NCBI GenBank assembly: GCA_022839995.1
Contig: JALHIN010000013.1
Location: forward strand, 17,143 to 81,142
Source of the DNA: 79-D21 sp022839995
Lineage (GTDB): Bacteria > Synergistota > Synergistia > Synergistales > 79-D21
Direction: 5' to 3'
DNA length: 64,000 nt
How positions within the stretch are numbered: position 1 is the first letter of the stretch; each line of letters begins with the position of its first letter. This document shows, one piece after another, positions 50,474-60,663 of the stretch. The notes below the pieces were generated by a model. It was not told where the DNA came from, searched no databases, and saw only the letters and a list, made by a program, of their open reading frames with translations. The position numbers and the translations under genes were made by a program.

Positions 50474-53400
50474 CGGTTCATCCCCACGTGCGTGGGGAAA
50501 TGCGTGTCGGCTCCCCGCGGACACGGTGGTTGTACGGTTCATCCCCACGTGCGTGGGGAAATGGTCTTGACGCCGAGGTATGCGAAGTACATCTCCGGTT
50601 CATCCCCACGTGCGTGGGGAAATGCCTCGGACTCCCGGAGATAATCCCTGACTGCCCGGTTCATCCCCACGTGCGTGGGGAAATGTGCGATGGACACCTC
50701 GATATCCTTACCGAAGACGGTTCATCCCCACGTGCGTGGGGAAATGGTCCTACGCGTCGAGCGGGAGGGTGCCGACCGCGGTTCATCCCCACGTGCGTGG
50801 GGAAATGTCCCGGATGCCGTTCGTCGAGAGGAAAACGTCCGGTTCATCCCCACGTGCGTGGGGAAATGGCCCTACGCGTCGAGCGGGAGGGTGCCGACCG
50901 CGGTTCATCCCCACGTGCGTGGGGAGATGTCCCGGATGCCGTTCGTCGAGAGGAAAACGTCCGGTTCATCCCCACGTGCGTGGGGAAATGCTATCTGGAT
51001 GAACGATGGCCCGGATGCCCATCGGTTCATCCCCACGTGCGTGGGGAAATGAGGCATATCCAAGACCAGGACCGCCCCAAACACGGTTCATCCCCACGTG
51101 CGTGGGGAAATGGAACGTCGGGGGTAGAACGCCTGCAGGCGTTCCGGTTCATCCCCACGTGCGTGGGGAAATGGCCCGGACGGCGGACGCGACGGCCTCG
51201 TCGAACGGTTCATCCCCACGTGCGTGGGGAAATGTTCAACTATCCCCGCCTTTAGCTGTGCCAAGGCGGTTCATCCCCACGTGCGTGGGGAAATGTTCAA
51301 CGCCGCCCAGCAGGCCCGCACCGACACCGGTTCATCCCCACGTGCGTGGGGAAATGTTTTGTATTGCTGTTCTTCTTCTGCGGGTGGGCGGTTCATCCCC
51401 ACGTGCGTGGGGAAATGGCCTTGAGTGCCTCCTTGTGCGCGTTGATCTCCGGTTCATCCCCACGTGCGTGGGGAAATGATGACCGCGTACTCCTCCGTCT
51501 GCAGCTCGATCGGTTCATCCCCACGTGCGTGGGGAAATGGTCCGGTGGCAGGTCTGGATCCACCGCGGGTTCGGTTCATCCCCACGTGCGTGGGGAAATG
51601 GGAACTCCGGCTCTTCCCGGAGCGAACGGAGCCGGTTCATCCCCACGTGCGTGGGGAAATGAGACGGTCGCCGTCGCGGAACACCTCGTAGACCGGTTCA
51701 TCCCCACGTGCGTGGGGAAATGCATTATCCATGCCGGAATATCTGCACACCCCTCGGTTCATCCCCACGTGCGTGGGGAAATGCTGGGTATCGGGTTGTG
51801 GACCGACATGGCGAACGGTTCATCCCCACGTGCGTGGGGAAATGTATCCCGCCCGGATGGCCGCCTGGAGAACGCTCGGTTCATCCCCACGTGCGTGGGG
51901 AAATGATTGAAAAAGCAATTCCTTTAGCCCCCGCTTGCGGTTCATCCCCACGTGCGTGGGGAAATGGAACCGATCTCGCGGATCAGGTTCCCGCATTTCG
52001 GTTCATCCCCACGTGCGTGGGGAAATGTGGCCCCAGAAAGGCCCGGGTGTTGAGTTGTCCGGTTCATCCCCACGTGCGTGGGGAAATGGGGGCCACCTCG
52101 GGGTCGACGCCCTTCTGGACCGGTTCATCCCCACGTGCGTGGGGAAATGCATCGATGGTCAGGATAGCGTCGGCCAGGCGTCGGTTCATCCCCACGTGCG
52201 TGGGGAAATGGCAATCAGGGCGTGGACCAGGGTGCCCGTCTGCGGTTCATCCCCACGTGCGTGGGGAAATGACGTCCAGCAGGCCCCGCATGTCGTTGAT
52301 AAGCGGTTCATCCCCACGTGCGTGGGGAAATGCGACCCAGCTTGAACTTACAGCTGGTCTTCGTCGGTTCATCCCCACGTGCGTGGGGAAATGGGCACCG
52401 GTAAAATCGCCGATGCGTTGACGAACGGTTCATCCCCACGTGCGTGGGGAAATGGTCAAGACGGTGGAGCGGATCCTCGGGGCGCCCGGTTCATCCCCAC
52501 GTGCGTGGGGAAATGTGGCGTATAAGGCGAATGTCGCGGAGTCGGACCGGTTCATCCCCACGTGCGTGGGGAAATGCTCCACCCCGAAAGGTGACCTCTT
52601 CCCCATGCCGGTTCATCCCCACGTGCGTGGGGAAATGGCACAAAAGGGCTTCAGCATTTCTACCTGCACTCGGTTCATCCCCACGTGCGTGGGGAAATGG
52701 GTAAAGGTCCATGAATATTCGACGGTCTGCCCGGTTCATCCCCACGTGCGTGGGGAAATGCGAACCTTCCGGTCCTGTTCATCCAGCCAGACCGGTTCAT
52801 CCCCACGTGCGTGGGGAAATGTCCTGACCTCTCCGCACCGGAACCTCCTCGGGCGGTTCATCCCCACGTGCGTGGGGAAATGACAACCCGAGCCCCGACA
52901 ACGTCTGGCTCTTCCGGTTCATCCCCACGTGCGTGGGGAAATGTAGTCGGGTCCCTATCGAATTATCCCCGATAGCGGTTCATCCCCACGTGCGTGGGGA
53001 AATGATCGGCCCCGCTTTCGTCGTCGGCGTCGAAGTCGGTTCATCCCCACGTGCGTGGGGAAATGGTTAGGCCTTCCGGGGGATTCGGGTTTTATATCGG
53101 TTCATCCCCACGTGCGTGGGGAAATGTTTGGTGTCTAGGATGTCGCAGGAGGCCCAGACGGTTCATCCCCACGTGCGTGGGGAAATGGTCTACGACCGGA
53201 TGATCGACAGCCCGGACATCGGTTCATCCCCACGTGCGTGGGGAAATGTCTTTCGTGAGCCACCCCCCGCGCTCCTTGTCCGGTTCATCCCCACGTGCGT
53301 GGGGAAATGATGATTTCAATGGCCGGGAAAATCAAGGGCTTCGGTTCATCCCCACGTGCGTGGGGAAATGCGCCTTGACCTCATCCTTCTTCCTCCAGCA

Positions 53401-54633
53401 CAGCGGTTCATCCCCACGTGCGTGGGGAAATGTAACCCGTGGGCGTTTTTGGAAAACGCGGGTGCGGTTCATCCCCACGTGCGTGGGGAAATGGCTTGAG
53501 CGACGCTTCGTCGCCTGTTCGACGGCGGTTCATCCCCACGTGCGTGGGGAAATGTTGACCCAAACGTCATAAGGCACGCGGTCACGCGGTTCATCCCCAC
53601 GTGCGTGGGGAAATGTAGATGGAAAGATGTCTTGCCATTCTTATACGCGGTTCATCCCCACGTGCGTGGGGAAATGGAGTGTTACCCTGCTGGTAGTCTC
53701 GATCTCCTGCGGTTCATCCCCACGTGCGTGGGGAAATGATCCCGAGGTTGGGGTTTACCCGGGCCCATACCGGTTCATCCCCACGTGCGTGGGGAAATGC
53801 TGTGAGGAGAGGCGCCCATGCTGGAAGACGGTTCATCCCCACGTGCGTGGGGAAATGTCCGACGCCGCCACCAGGAGAGCGGCGTTTCCCGGTTCATCCC
53901 CACGTGCGTGGGGAAATGACCCTGCCAGGGGGTGACCTGGAAGTCTTTGACGGTTCATCCCCACGTGCGTGGGGAAATGGGCTATGTGCAGCAAGTTCCC
54001 GAGGTCGGGATCGGTTCATCCCCACGTGCGTGGGGAAATGTCCTGGGTGCTTGCCCTTCGGATATGCCATACCGGTTCATCCCCACGTGCGTGGGGAAAT
54101 GGCGGTGTGAGGAGAGGCGCCCATGCTGGAAGACGGTTCATCCCCACGTGCGTGGGGAAATGTCCGGCGTTGTCCAGCGGTTCATCCCCACGTGCGTGGG
54201 GAAATGTCGATGGCGACATACTCGTCGTGCCAGATGGCCGGTTCATCCCCACGTGCGTGGGGAAATGGTGACAATATGCATTCTCGATGTGGATCGTCGC
54301 GGTTCATCCCCACGTGCGTGGGGAAATGGCCTTCAGCTCCTCCTCTTCAGCCCCCTCCATCGGTTCATCCCCACGTGCGTGGGGAAATGAATCGCCGCCC
54401 CGTCCGAGGATTCCACGATGGCGGTTCATCCCCACGTGCGTGGGGAAATGGGTGACAGAAGACCTTGAAGTGGGTGGGGTTCTGGTTCATCCCCACGTGC
54501 GTGGGGAAATGACCGGGGCGGCTCTCAAGGCCCTGAAAAAGGACGGTTCATCCCCACGTGCGTGGGGAAATGTACCAAGCGAGTATTTCTTTTAGGCACA
54601 CCTTCGGTTCATCCCCACGTGCGTGGGGAAATG
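50474..54633 (-). CRISPR. Type I-E CRISPR array, 69 repeats and 68 spacers
   Basis: The repeat is 29 bases; on the minus strand it begins CATTTCCCCACG and ends GGGGATGAACCG, matching the E. coli I-E repeat orientation, with a hairpin formed by CCCCACG and CGTGGGG. Spacers are mostly 32 bases (61-base period). By position counting there are 68 intervals; I found three 33-base spacers, one of 29 and one of 15. The transcript should run right to left from the cas2 side, so the newest spacers are near 54600 and the oldest near 50500. Repeat variants occur at 50905-50933 (GGGGAGATG end) and 54483-54511 (T for C). A two-spacer block is duplicated near 50750-50960. Confidence 0.98.
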
Positions 54634-54651
54634 ACTTCAGGGTGTGATTTG

Positions 54652-54936
54652 TCACTTCTCAGCTTTTCTCACAGTTACCAATGAAAGCCCTTCCCAATCG
54701 TAAATAATCCGGTTTCTGTCTCCCCAGATCTCTACAGAGAACCCCTGTTCGGTATTGGATGAACGAATCATAAGGCAACTTCCACCGTTAGCTCCTTTGC
54801 AGGCTTTTTCCCAGAGTTTTTGGCGTACAAGGGCGGAAACCTGCCCGACAAAGACTCCGGCCTTGGGTTCGATTAACCATCGGCATAGTTCTCCCCTTAG
54901 AGAAGAAGGTACCTTTTCAAGCATGAGGACAATCAT
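54652..54936 (-). CDS. cas2: CRISPR-associated endoribonuclease/adaptation protein Cas2, type I-E
   Basis: This 94-residue protein closely follows E. coli-type Cas2e: VLMLEKVPSSLRGELCRWLIEPKAGVFVG at the N-terminus and SNTEQGFSVEIWGDRNR near residue 60. It forms the spacer-integration complex with Cas1. Its ATG is two bases after the cas1 stop. The stop codon is only 18 bp from the first repeat of the array, leaving little room for a leader. Confidence 0.96.
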   Translation of the reverse strand: MIVLMLEKVPSSLRGELCRWLIEPKAGVFVGQVSALVRQKLWEKACKGANGGSCLMIRSSNTEQGFSVEIWGDRNRIIYDWEGLSLVTVRKAEK

Positions 54937-54938
54937 GG

Positions 54939-55883
54939 CTATTCGGGTTCCTCGTAAGTAATGCCGCCGGCAACGACACCGTTACCATCCCAAAGCCCGC
55001 CGGGGGCAGCCATGTCTTCGTCCGGATCCAGCAGTGGCATATCTTCAGTAGCAATATCCACTTCTCCAAAAAGTGTATCAAGATCTGCAACAATCTTTTC
55101 GAGAAGTCGGGTTTCTCTGAAACGATCTCTCAACAGAATCCTTACATTCCTCTCCAAGTTTGAATTCGTGTTTCTTGCTGCTTCAAAGGCTAGAGGAATT
55201 GTGATATCCGCTTTGTAAAGGTCCGCTAGATCGTAGACAAGGGAAAGTTGTTTGCCCGTGTGAATGAATCCCAAGGCAGGGCTATACCCCATGCTGATGA
55301 TGGCCGAGTGACATACACCGTAAAGACAGGAGTTGGCTGCAGAAAGCGCTCGGTTGACAGGATCTGCGCCACTCCAATTTCCTCTGTCATAACACCGGCC
55401 ATTCCAAGGGACTCCGGTCTCTTTTGCGAAGCGTTGGTAAGCCTCGCGCATTCTCGCTCCCTCCCTTCCTCTCAGTTGCTGGAGGGAAACGGAATCCGGG
55501 ATGACTTCTTTGAAGCGAAGACCGTACATGAGGCGAACAACCTTCATACGAGTTTCTTCTCTTGCCCAAAGAAGAACTTGCTTTTGAAGGTTTCGGGCGC
55601 TTCGCGTTTCACCCAATCCAACCGAATAAAAGCGTACAGCCTCCTCTCCACACCAGATAATTAGACATCCACATTCCGCTAGGGCTTTTACGGCCGCATG
55701 GGTAATCTGTGTGCCAGGTCCCAGCATGAGAACTGCCAAGGAAGCGCACGGCACAGCGGTCATTCCCTCCACATCCCACAAGGCCACAGCCTTTCCTTCC
55801 TGTTCGATCCGACAGCGCTCGACGTAGAGATAGGAAAGACCGTCACGAAACTTGGGAAGAATATGCAGATCCTTTAATGCCAT
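54939..55883 (-). CDS. cas1: CRISPR-associated integrase Cas1, type I-E
   Basis: This 314-residue Cas1e contains the metal-binding Glu in GREGARMREAY (near 143), His in GFIHTGKQLS (near 208) and Asp in YDLADLYKAD (near 220). The C-terminus has an acidic tail (DLDTLFGEVD...DPDEDMAAPGG) that is longer than the catalytic core needs. It integrates protospacers with Cas2. It overlaps the cas6 gene by ten bases. Confidence 0.96.
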   Translation of the reverse strand: MALKDLHILPKFRDGLSYLYVERCRIEQEGKAVALWDVEGMTAVPCASLAVLMLGPGTQITHAAVKALAECGCLIIWCGEEAVRFYSVGLGETRSARNLQKQVLLWAREETRMKVVRLMYGLRFKEVIPDSVSLQQLRGREGARMREAYQRFAKETGVPWNGRCYDRGNWSGADPVNRALSAANSCLYGVCHSAIISMGYSPALGFIHTGKQLSLVYDLADLYKADITIPLAFEAARNTNSNLERNVRILLRDRFRETRLLEKIVADLDTLFGEVDIATEDMPLLDPDEDMAAPGGLWDGNGVVAGGITYEEPE

Positions 55884-56605
55884 GGCTTAATCGGTACAAC
55901 AGAAAGCAGGCCAAAACCGTAGGCTTTGGCGCTTCCAATTCCCCCTTTGAGCGCTGAGATAAAGGATCCCTTGTTCGTAACCCGAAGGCATCCCTCGAAC
56001 CGTACTGCGTGAAAAGTCAAGTGCTTCTTTCCTTCGGAATCCGTACGCTTCCCGCAGGAATGAGGTTCCCGAATTATCCGTACTGCAGGAACAAGAGGGA
56101 GGCCTTCCGCGTTGTCGTGTTTAAGGATTTCGAATCCGTGGGCTGTACCTTTGCCGTATAGCCAGGAGATCTCGTTTTTTTCTCCGATCAGAGGGATCCT
56201 ACGGCCGTTCCGGTGCTTTTCGTCCGGTTTGGAGAGAGTGTCGATTTTCTTAGTGGGATTAGCCCGAAGACAGAAACGAAAAAGTGCTCCCTCCCTAACT
56301 TGCTCCAGCAAAGGCTCAAGAGACCGGAGGCCCGGATTCATCCTGCCGTCGTCAAGTAAATACCCCGGAAGGCACTCAAGGAAGGACCATTCGGGCTTTA
56401 CTCGGGTTTGAACCAGCACCAGGGGAATGCCCTCGCGACTGCTGTCAACTCTCCAGAGAAGCCCGACATTGGCACGGAATGCCGGATCCCTTTCTGGGTG
56501 TTGGTCAAAGGCCTTGCAAAGAGTCCTGTGCATTTGCTGGCAATCCGATAGGTCCCTCTGGACTGCCCTTGACATGGGATTGAGAATTAGCCTGGAAAGG
56601 AACAT
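55874..56605 (-). CDS. cas6e: Cas6/Cse3 (CasE) crRNA-processing endoribonuclease
   Basis: This 243-residue protein has the CasE N-terminus MFLSRLILNP and, near residues 15-28, DLSDCQQMHRTLCKAF, which contains the active-site His (QMHR). The glycine-rich C-terminal loop GGIGSAKAYGFGLLSV is typical. It cuts the pre-crRNA at the base of the repeat hairpin. It overlaps cas5 by 19 bases and cas1 by 10. Confidence 0.95.
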   Translation of the reverse strand: MFLSRLILNPMSRAVQRDLSDCQQMHRTLCKAFDQHPERDPAFRANVGLLWRVDSSREGIPLVLVQTRVKPEWSFLECLPGYLLDDGRMNPGLRSLEPLLEQVREGALFRFCLRANPTKKIDTLSKPDEKHRNGRRIPLIGEKNEISWLYGKGTAHGFEILKHDNAEGLPLVPAVRIIREPHSCGKRTDSEGKKHLTFHAVRFEGCLRVTNKGSFISALKGGIGSAKAYGFGLLSVVPIKPWH

Positions 56606-57318
56606 GCTTCTCCCTCCTTACCCTCCGACTTTTCTGTTTGCTGAAGAGGAGGGGAACAAAAAACATTCTTCACATAACGGGTCCGGTATTTGCGGTGCAG
56701 AGGATCGAAGGAAACGGGCACATCCATGCGCGGCGTCCCCTCATCGGCGGAGCACTCCAACACGAGGCGCCGTTGAGGTTGTTTGTCACTTGCTCTTTGG
56801 TCGAGCAACGGGTATTCCCGTAATAGTTGTTCGATTCCTTTCTCTGAAATACCTAAAAAGAGAGGAAATGTCGGCGGGCAGGAACGGCGGCCCAAAAAGA
56901 GAGGGTAAACCGGGCGGCTAATGGCTTTCTCAAGCTTTTCGAGAAAATTCCTGTCATCGGTCTGGAGAGCTACCAGGAAAAGGGCGTCCTGAAGGTACCA
57001 GCGTGTGGAAATCGCCGTTTCTCCCGGATCTCCGCTCGCTTTGTAAACACCGTAATCCCGACCGAGCGACTGCCCACCACCTATGGTATGGAAATCCCTT
57101 AAAGGGATCCCTTCCCTATCAACGCGGACACCCATCGACAAGGAGGCCAGGTCCTCCAAGCTCTCGTGCCTGCTCCGGCCCAAAGCCGCAGCCAGGAGTC
57201 CTAGCACCCCGCTTTTTGACGGCTCTCTTCCTGAATCCCTGATACTGAACGGGCTCAGGATTCCCCACGATTGAAGGGGAGCCCCCATTCGCAACAACAG
57301 GCAAGGCATTTCTCCCAC
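56587..57318 (-). CDS. cas5e: Cas5/CasD Cascade subunit, type I-E
   Basis: This 243-residue RAMP protein binds the crRNA 5' handle in Cascade. It contains LLLRMGAPLQSWG at the N-terminus, PSKSGVLGLLAAALGR near 33-48 and a central DFHTIGGGQ. The C-terminal part near residue 190-225 (RRLVLECSADEG, RYVKNVFCSPP) is Cas5e-like. Seven bases separate it from the cas7 stop. Confidence 0.94.
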   Translation of the reverse strand: MGEMPCLLLRMGAPLQSWGILSPFSIRDSGREPSKSGVLGLLAAALGRSRHESLEDLASLSMGVRVDREGIPLRDFHTIGGGQSLGRDYGVYKASGDPGETAISTRWYLQDALFLVALQTDDRNFLEKLEKAISRPVYPLFLGRRSCPPTFPLFLGISEKGIEQLLREYPLLDQRASDKQPQRRLVLECSADEGTPRMDVPVSFDPLHRKYRTRYVKNVFCSPPLQQTEKSEGKEGEACSFPG

Positions 57319-57324
57319 CTGCCT

Positions 57325-58521
57325 TCAGAGCGATTCAACGACCGATTGAATCCACTGTTCGAGGTTCTCTTTTCGGCTACCGAAGTGGGGATGATTTTCC
57401 TCCGCCGGAATTCCCATAAAGACTTTGAAGGCAGCTTCGCCGAACAGGAATTTGCCGTATTCTTTTTCGATGCGCTGCAGGTAATCGCTCATCTGTTGGA
57501 CTGATTTCTCGATTATTCCGTTTTTTGACCATACAGGCTTTTCAAAAGCGTTGGCGAGGGAGAAACGCTGACCCTCGTGAACGATTGCCAGTGCGAAGCT
57601 AGGTGGGTTGTGGGCGGCGAAGGTATTTTGTTTTCCCGTAGGTACGGCCAGTACAGCAGCTTCCAGGAACGCTTCAACCGCTTTTTTGGATGAGTTTTCA
57701 TCCCCGAGTTTTTTCTGCAGGGCGGACCAATCCAAGGTCAGGTAGCGATAGAAGCAGGCGCTATTGAACTCCACGACGCCCATCATGTCGGACCCGGAGG
57801 TTTCCTCTGGCTTTAGGTCGTCCAGGGCCGTGAAGAAATCAACTTCCTGCGGTGTGGCATGGGTGGAGAGAGCGTGGGCAACTTGGCAGGCTCCATCCAC
57901 GTTCGAATCCGGCTTATCGGCGATCATGCGTCCAAAAAGGGCGACGTCGATGCTGGGAGGCTGATTGAGCAAATTCTTGACTGCCTTTTCAAGTTCTTCG
58001 CTGATGACGAGTTTTGTTCCTTTCTTCTTCCCCTTCTTTGCCGGCGTTTCGGCAGATTCGGTCGACTCGGCACCTTCGTTTTCATCTTTGGAGGGCTCGA
58101 TTTTGACGAGTTCATTCCAGAAATTCCCAGCGATCTCTACGAAAGACTCCATTTCTTTCGCTGAGAAGAAAAGAAGATACTGGGTCATCTCGGGTTTGGC
58201 TTTATCCATCATGTTTTTGGCAAAGATCAGTTGGAGCAAATTTTGGGCGACTTTAATTGCATCTTCCCTAGTTCTATCTTTTTGACTCATGAGTATTTCC
58301 GCAGTTTTTTCCGCAAGGCGTTTGGTTCGTGTTCCTAGACCGGCGGCCCATCTGTGATTGCCTTTGAAGTACTCACGAATGGCCCTTTTGAAGCACTGGC
58401 TTGAAATTCTGGCACGACGGACTCCGCCAAACTGGCAGTCCTTCGGTGAGCCCGTGTCGTCCCTGTTAAGGCAGGAAGGTGCGAAATTTTGGATCAAATG
58501 GAGTTCTACGAATTTCGTCAT
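57325..58521 (-). CDS. cas7e: Cas7/Cse4 (CasC) Cascade backbone subunit, type I-E
   Basis: This 398-residue backbone protein, present in several copies per complex, shows FVELHLIQNFAPSCLNRDDTGSPKD and FGGVRRARISSQCFKRAIR in the N-terminus, and VALFGRMIADKPDSNVDGACQVAHA near residue 205. Compared with E. coli CasC (363 residues) it has a low-complexity insert near residues 145-175, rich in Glu, Ser and Lys (AESTESAETPAKKGKKKG). The ATG at 58519-58521 lies eight bases after AAGGAG, better than the in-frame GTG at 58530. Confidence 0.95.
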   Translation of the reverse strand: MTKFVELHLIQNFAPSCLNRDDTGSPKDCQFGGVRRARISSQCFKRAIREYFKGNHRWAAGLGTRTKRLAEKTAEILMSQKDRTREDAIKVAQNLLQLIFAKNMMDKAKPEMTQYLLFFSAKEMESFVEIAGNFWNELVKIEPSKDENEGAESTESAETPAKKGKKKGTKLVISEELEKAVKNLLNQPPSIDVALFGRMIADKPDSNVDGACQVAHALSTHATPQEVDFFTALDDLKPEETSGSDMMGVVEFNSACFYRYLTLDWSALQKKLGDENSSKKAVEAFLEAAVLAVPTGKQNTFAAHNPPSFALAIVHEGQRFSLANAFEKPVWSKNGIIEKSVQQMSDYLQRIEKEYGKFLFGEAAFKVFMGIPAEENHPHFGSRKENLEQWIQSVVESL

Positions 58522-58526
58522 TTTTT

Positions 58527-59081
58527 TCACTCCTTATCCTGGTTTTCGGTGCTTTTACTGTTGCTCCAGAAATCTTCAGCCCAACGCAATTGAACCGATT
58601 TGTCACCTCGTTGGGAAGGGAAATCCCACCAACGAAGGTCTTTCATCAGAACCGTATAATCCAGGGAGACCCCTTTATTCTTTAACATGACGATGAGTCG
58701 GGAAAGAGGTTGGTAAAGTTCCGCCCGATCCATGCTCAATAGAGCTTGGAAGCGTTTTTCGATTCCCGATCCCCGTATTTCCTTTCCGGGTTCAACAAGC
58801 AAGCGAAGTGCCGCCCCAAAGGAATGACCGTTTCCGAGGTGCTCGGGCCCCGCGGCAAAAAGAGAAGCGATTAGGTAAAAACGCTCATAGGAATTTTCTT
58901 TTTCTGCCCAGGGGGCTACGTAGGGATACATAGCCGGAACGCTTCCCGGCGACTTTCCCAACCCTCTCCGAAGAGCGGCCATCGCCCCCCTGTCTTCGGC
59001 GATGGATTGGAGATAGTTCACGAATTGCGTTTCGACATTTTTTTTCTCCTCTTTCTTGAGCTCAGCCCTTGTTCCTTCCAT
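58527..59081 (-). CDS. cse2: Cse2 (CasB) Cascade small subunit, type I-E
   Basis: This 184-residue helical protein contains ALRRGLGKSPGSVPAMYPYVAP near residues 37-58 and the late QRGDKSVQLRWAEDFW segment, both characteristic of Cse2. It stabilises target-strand binding in Cascade. The ATG at 59079-59081 is eleven bases after GGAGG; the GTG at 59093 overlaps that site. The gene overlaps the end of cse1 by 20 bases. Confidence 0.93.
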   Translation of the reverse strand: MEGTRAELKKEEKKNVETQFVNYLQSIAEDRGAMAALRRGLGKSPGSVPAMYPYVAPWAEKENSYERFYLIASLFAAGPEHLGNGHSFGAALRLLVEPGKEIRGSGIEKRFQALLSMDRAELYQPLSRLIVMLKNKGVSLDYTVLMKDLRWWDFPSQRGDKSVQLRWAEDFWSNSKSTENQDKE

Positions 59082-60663
59082 GTTTTCTGCCACCTCCTTC
59101 CGTTACAATGAATCCTAGGGCTTTTGCAAGACCGTATTCGAAAGCCTGTTTCCCAAGAGTCCAGGCCCGCAAGCCATCCGCTTTTCCTTCCAGCAATTCT
59201 GCGATCATCGCGAAAGAAGAACGGGCGGTTTGAGAGAGTAGGGTTTTCCAATCCTTCAAAAGTTTTTCCGAATCTGTTCCAGGGGCCTTTTTAAGGAATG
59301 TCTCCATGAAAGGAATTTCAATGGATGTCCAATATGTTGTGAGAACCGACGATCTCGCCCAGTTGAGAAAAGACTCTTTCTTTTCTCGTCGCAAGGGGCT
59401 CCCGATTTCCTGTCCGCAAATCTTAATTCCATAGCCTAGCGCTTCCGTAGCAATGTTTTCAGATATTTTCAGTGCTTCAGACAGCAGGGAGAAGTACTTG
59501 CCTTCGCGGAGGTAGGCTAAAGGCAACGGTAGGCTTTCCTTTCTGTATAGGAGCGGCTTCGCTTTGTCTGCCAGAAGACCATAGAGGTGAATCTTCGCAA
59601 CCGCGGGCACTCCCTTTACTTCTTCTCGGTTCGCTAAAGCCCGAACTGTCTCCGGCGGGCGAAACCCTTTCCCGTCGCTGGTTTCCAGGTTTGCAACAAG
59701 AGCAGAACTGTCTCGCCAAAAGGATCGGTTTTCGTTGAATCGCAAAGGAATCCAGCCTATAGGTACCGAGGATTTTCTCCCAGCTTTGGACTTGTTCAGG
59801 CGGAATGCCATCATTGGCTCTCCCATGCCCACGTCGGGGATTTGGTCACCCTGAATCCAGCGGACGGTCTTCACCTGTCCTTCTTCGTCCTTGGAGAAAA
59901 GCATGAGGCGAGATCGCCAAGTGAGGTAGTCAAAGTATCCTTTCGGGGTTTTCTTGGCTGCTGGCTCGAAGTTTGGGGGGGGTGTCTCCCAAACGGGAAG
60001 ATCGTGCCCCTGTCCTGTCCCTCGAATCGGGCCGCTATCATCCACTACAACGAGGTTTAAGGTTAACGTCTCGAAGGCGTTCTCCCCTTGGACAATTGCC
60101 AGGGCCCCTTTCACCAGAGCACCTTGAAAAAAGCTGACTCTTTTGCCTTGGTATGAGGGCCCCAGACCTCCAAGGGAATAGTTTTGCGCCGCCAGAAGTC
60201 GTCGCGCAGCTGTCGCAGGGGGCCACGGCGAGTCCATATCGTCCGAGTGATGGTCGAACAGGACCGGGTTGTTCCCGGAGGCCATGGAGTGGACGATCAC
60301 CGATGGCGGGGCTTCTTCGAGAGCCGTGCATCCAGGATGTTGGAAGAAAGGAAACTCGGGATGGAACAGGTCGAAACGGTCTTTCCATTTCTCGAAGTAG
60401 CTTTCGACCTGTTCTACACCGAAATGTCCTTTCAACCAGAGTTTTTCCCACTCTTCCTCCGACGAAGGCCCCTGCACGATTCGATGCGTGAGTGCCACAA
60501 GGAAACGGTAGAGAGAAGCCTCTTCCAGCGGTGTTTCTCCGAAAATTTCCGCGATCTCCGTAGCCCTGAGGAACAGTTCTTTTAAACCCAATTCCTTTGT
60601 TTCTCCGTTGAGGAAACGGCAGGAAATCCAAGGCTGTTGCACCAAATCAAACGTCGCTTTCAA
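59062..60663 (-). CDS. cse1: Cse1 (CasA) Cascade large subunit, type I-E
   Basis: This 533-residue large subunit recognises the PAM and recruits Cas3. Family segments are FDLVQQPWISCRFLNG at the N-terminus, RFDLFHPEFPFFQHPGC near 100-115, WPPATAARRLLAAQNYSLGGLG near 150-172 and TWRSRLMLFSKDEEG near 255. I start at TTG 60661-60663 because GGAGG lies eight bases upstream and it gives the family N-terminus. It overlaps the cas3 end by 17 bases. Confidence 0.95.
   Translation of the reverse strand: MKATFDLVQQPWISCRFLNGETKELGLKELFLRATEIAEIFGETPLEEASLYRFLVALTHRIVQGPSSEEEWEKLWLKGHFGVEQVESYFEKWKDRFDLFHPEFPFFQHPGCTALEEAPPSVIVHSMASGNNPVLFDHHSDDMDSPWPPATAARRLLAAQNYSLGGLGPSYQGKRVSFFQGALVKGALAIVQGENAFETLTLNLVVVDDSGPIRGTGQGHDLPVWETPPPNFEPAAKKTPKGYFDYLTWRSRLMLFSKDEEGQVKTVRWIQGDQIPDVGMGEPMMAFRLNKSKAGRKSSVPIGWIPLRFNENRSFWRDSSALVANLETSDGKGFRPPETVRALANREEVKGVPAVAKIHLYGLLADKAKPLLYRKESLPLPLAYLREGKYFSLLSEALKISENIATEALGYGIKICGQEIGSPLRREKKESFLNWARSSVLTTYWTSIEIPFMETFLKKAPGTDSEKLLKDWKTLLSQTARSSFAMIAELLEGKADGLRAWTLGKQAFEYGLAKALGFIVTEGGGRKHGRNKG

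Noticed and set aside
50467..54595. Several plus-strand open frames through the CRISPR array encoding repeated SSPRAWGN, RFIPTCVGK and VHPHVRGEM peptides
   Set aside because: They are translations of the 29-base repeat in three frames; the 61-base period shifts frame each unit. There is no gene here.
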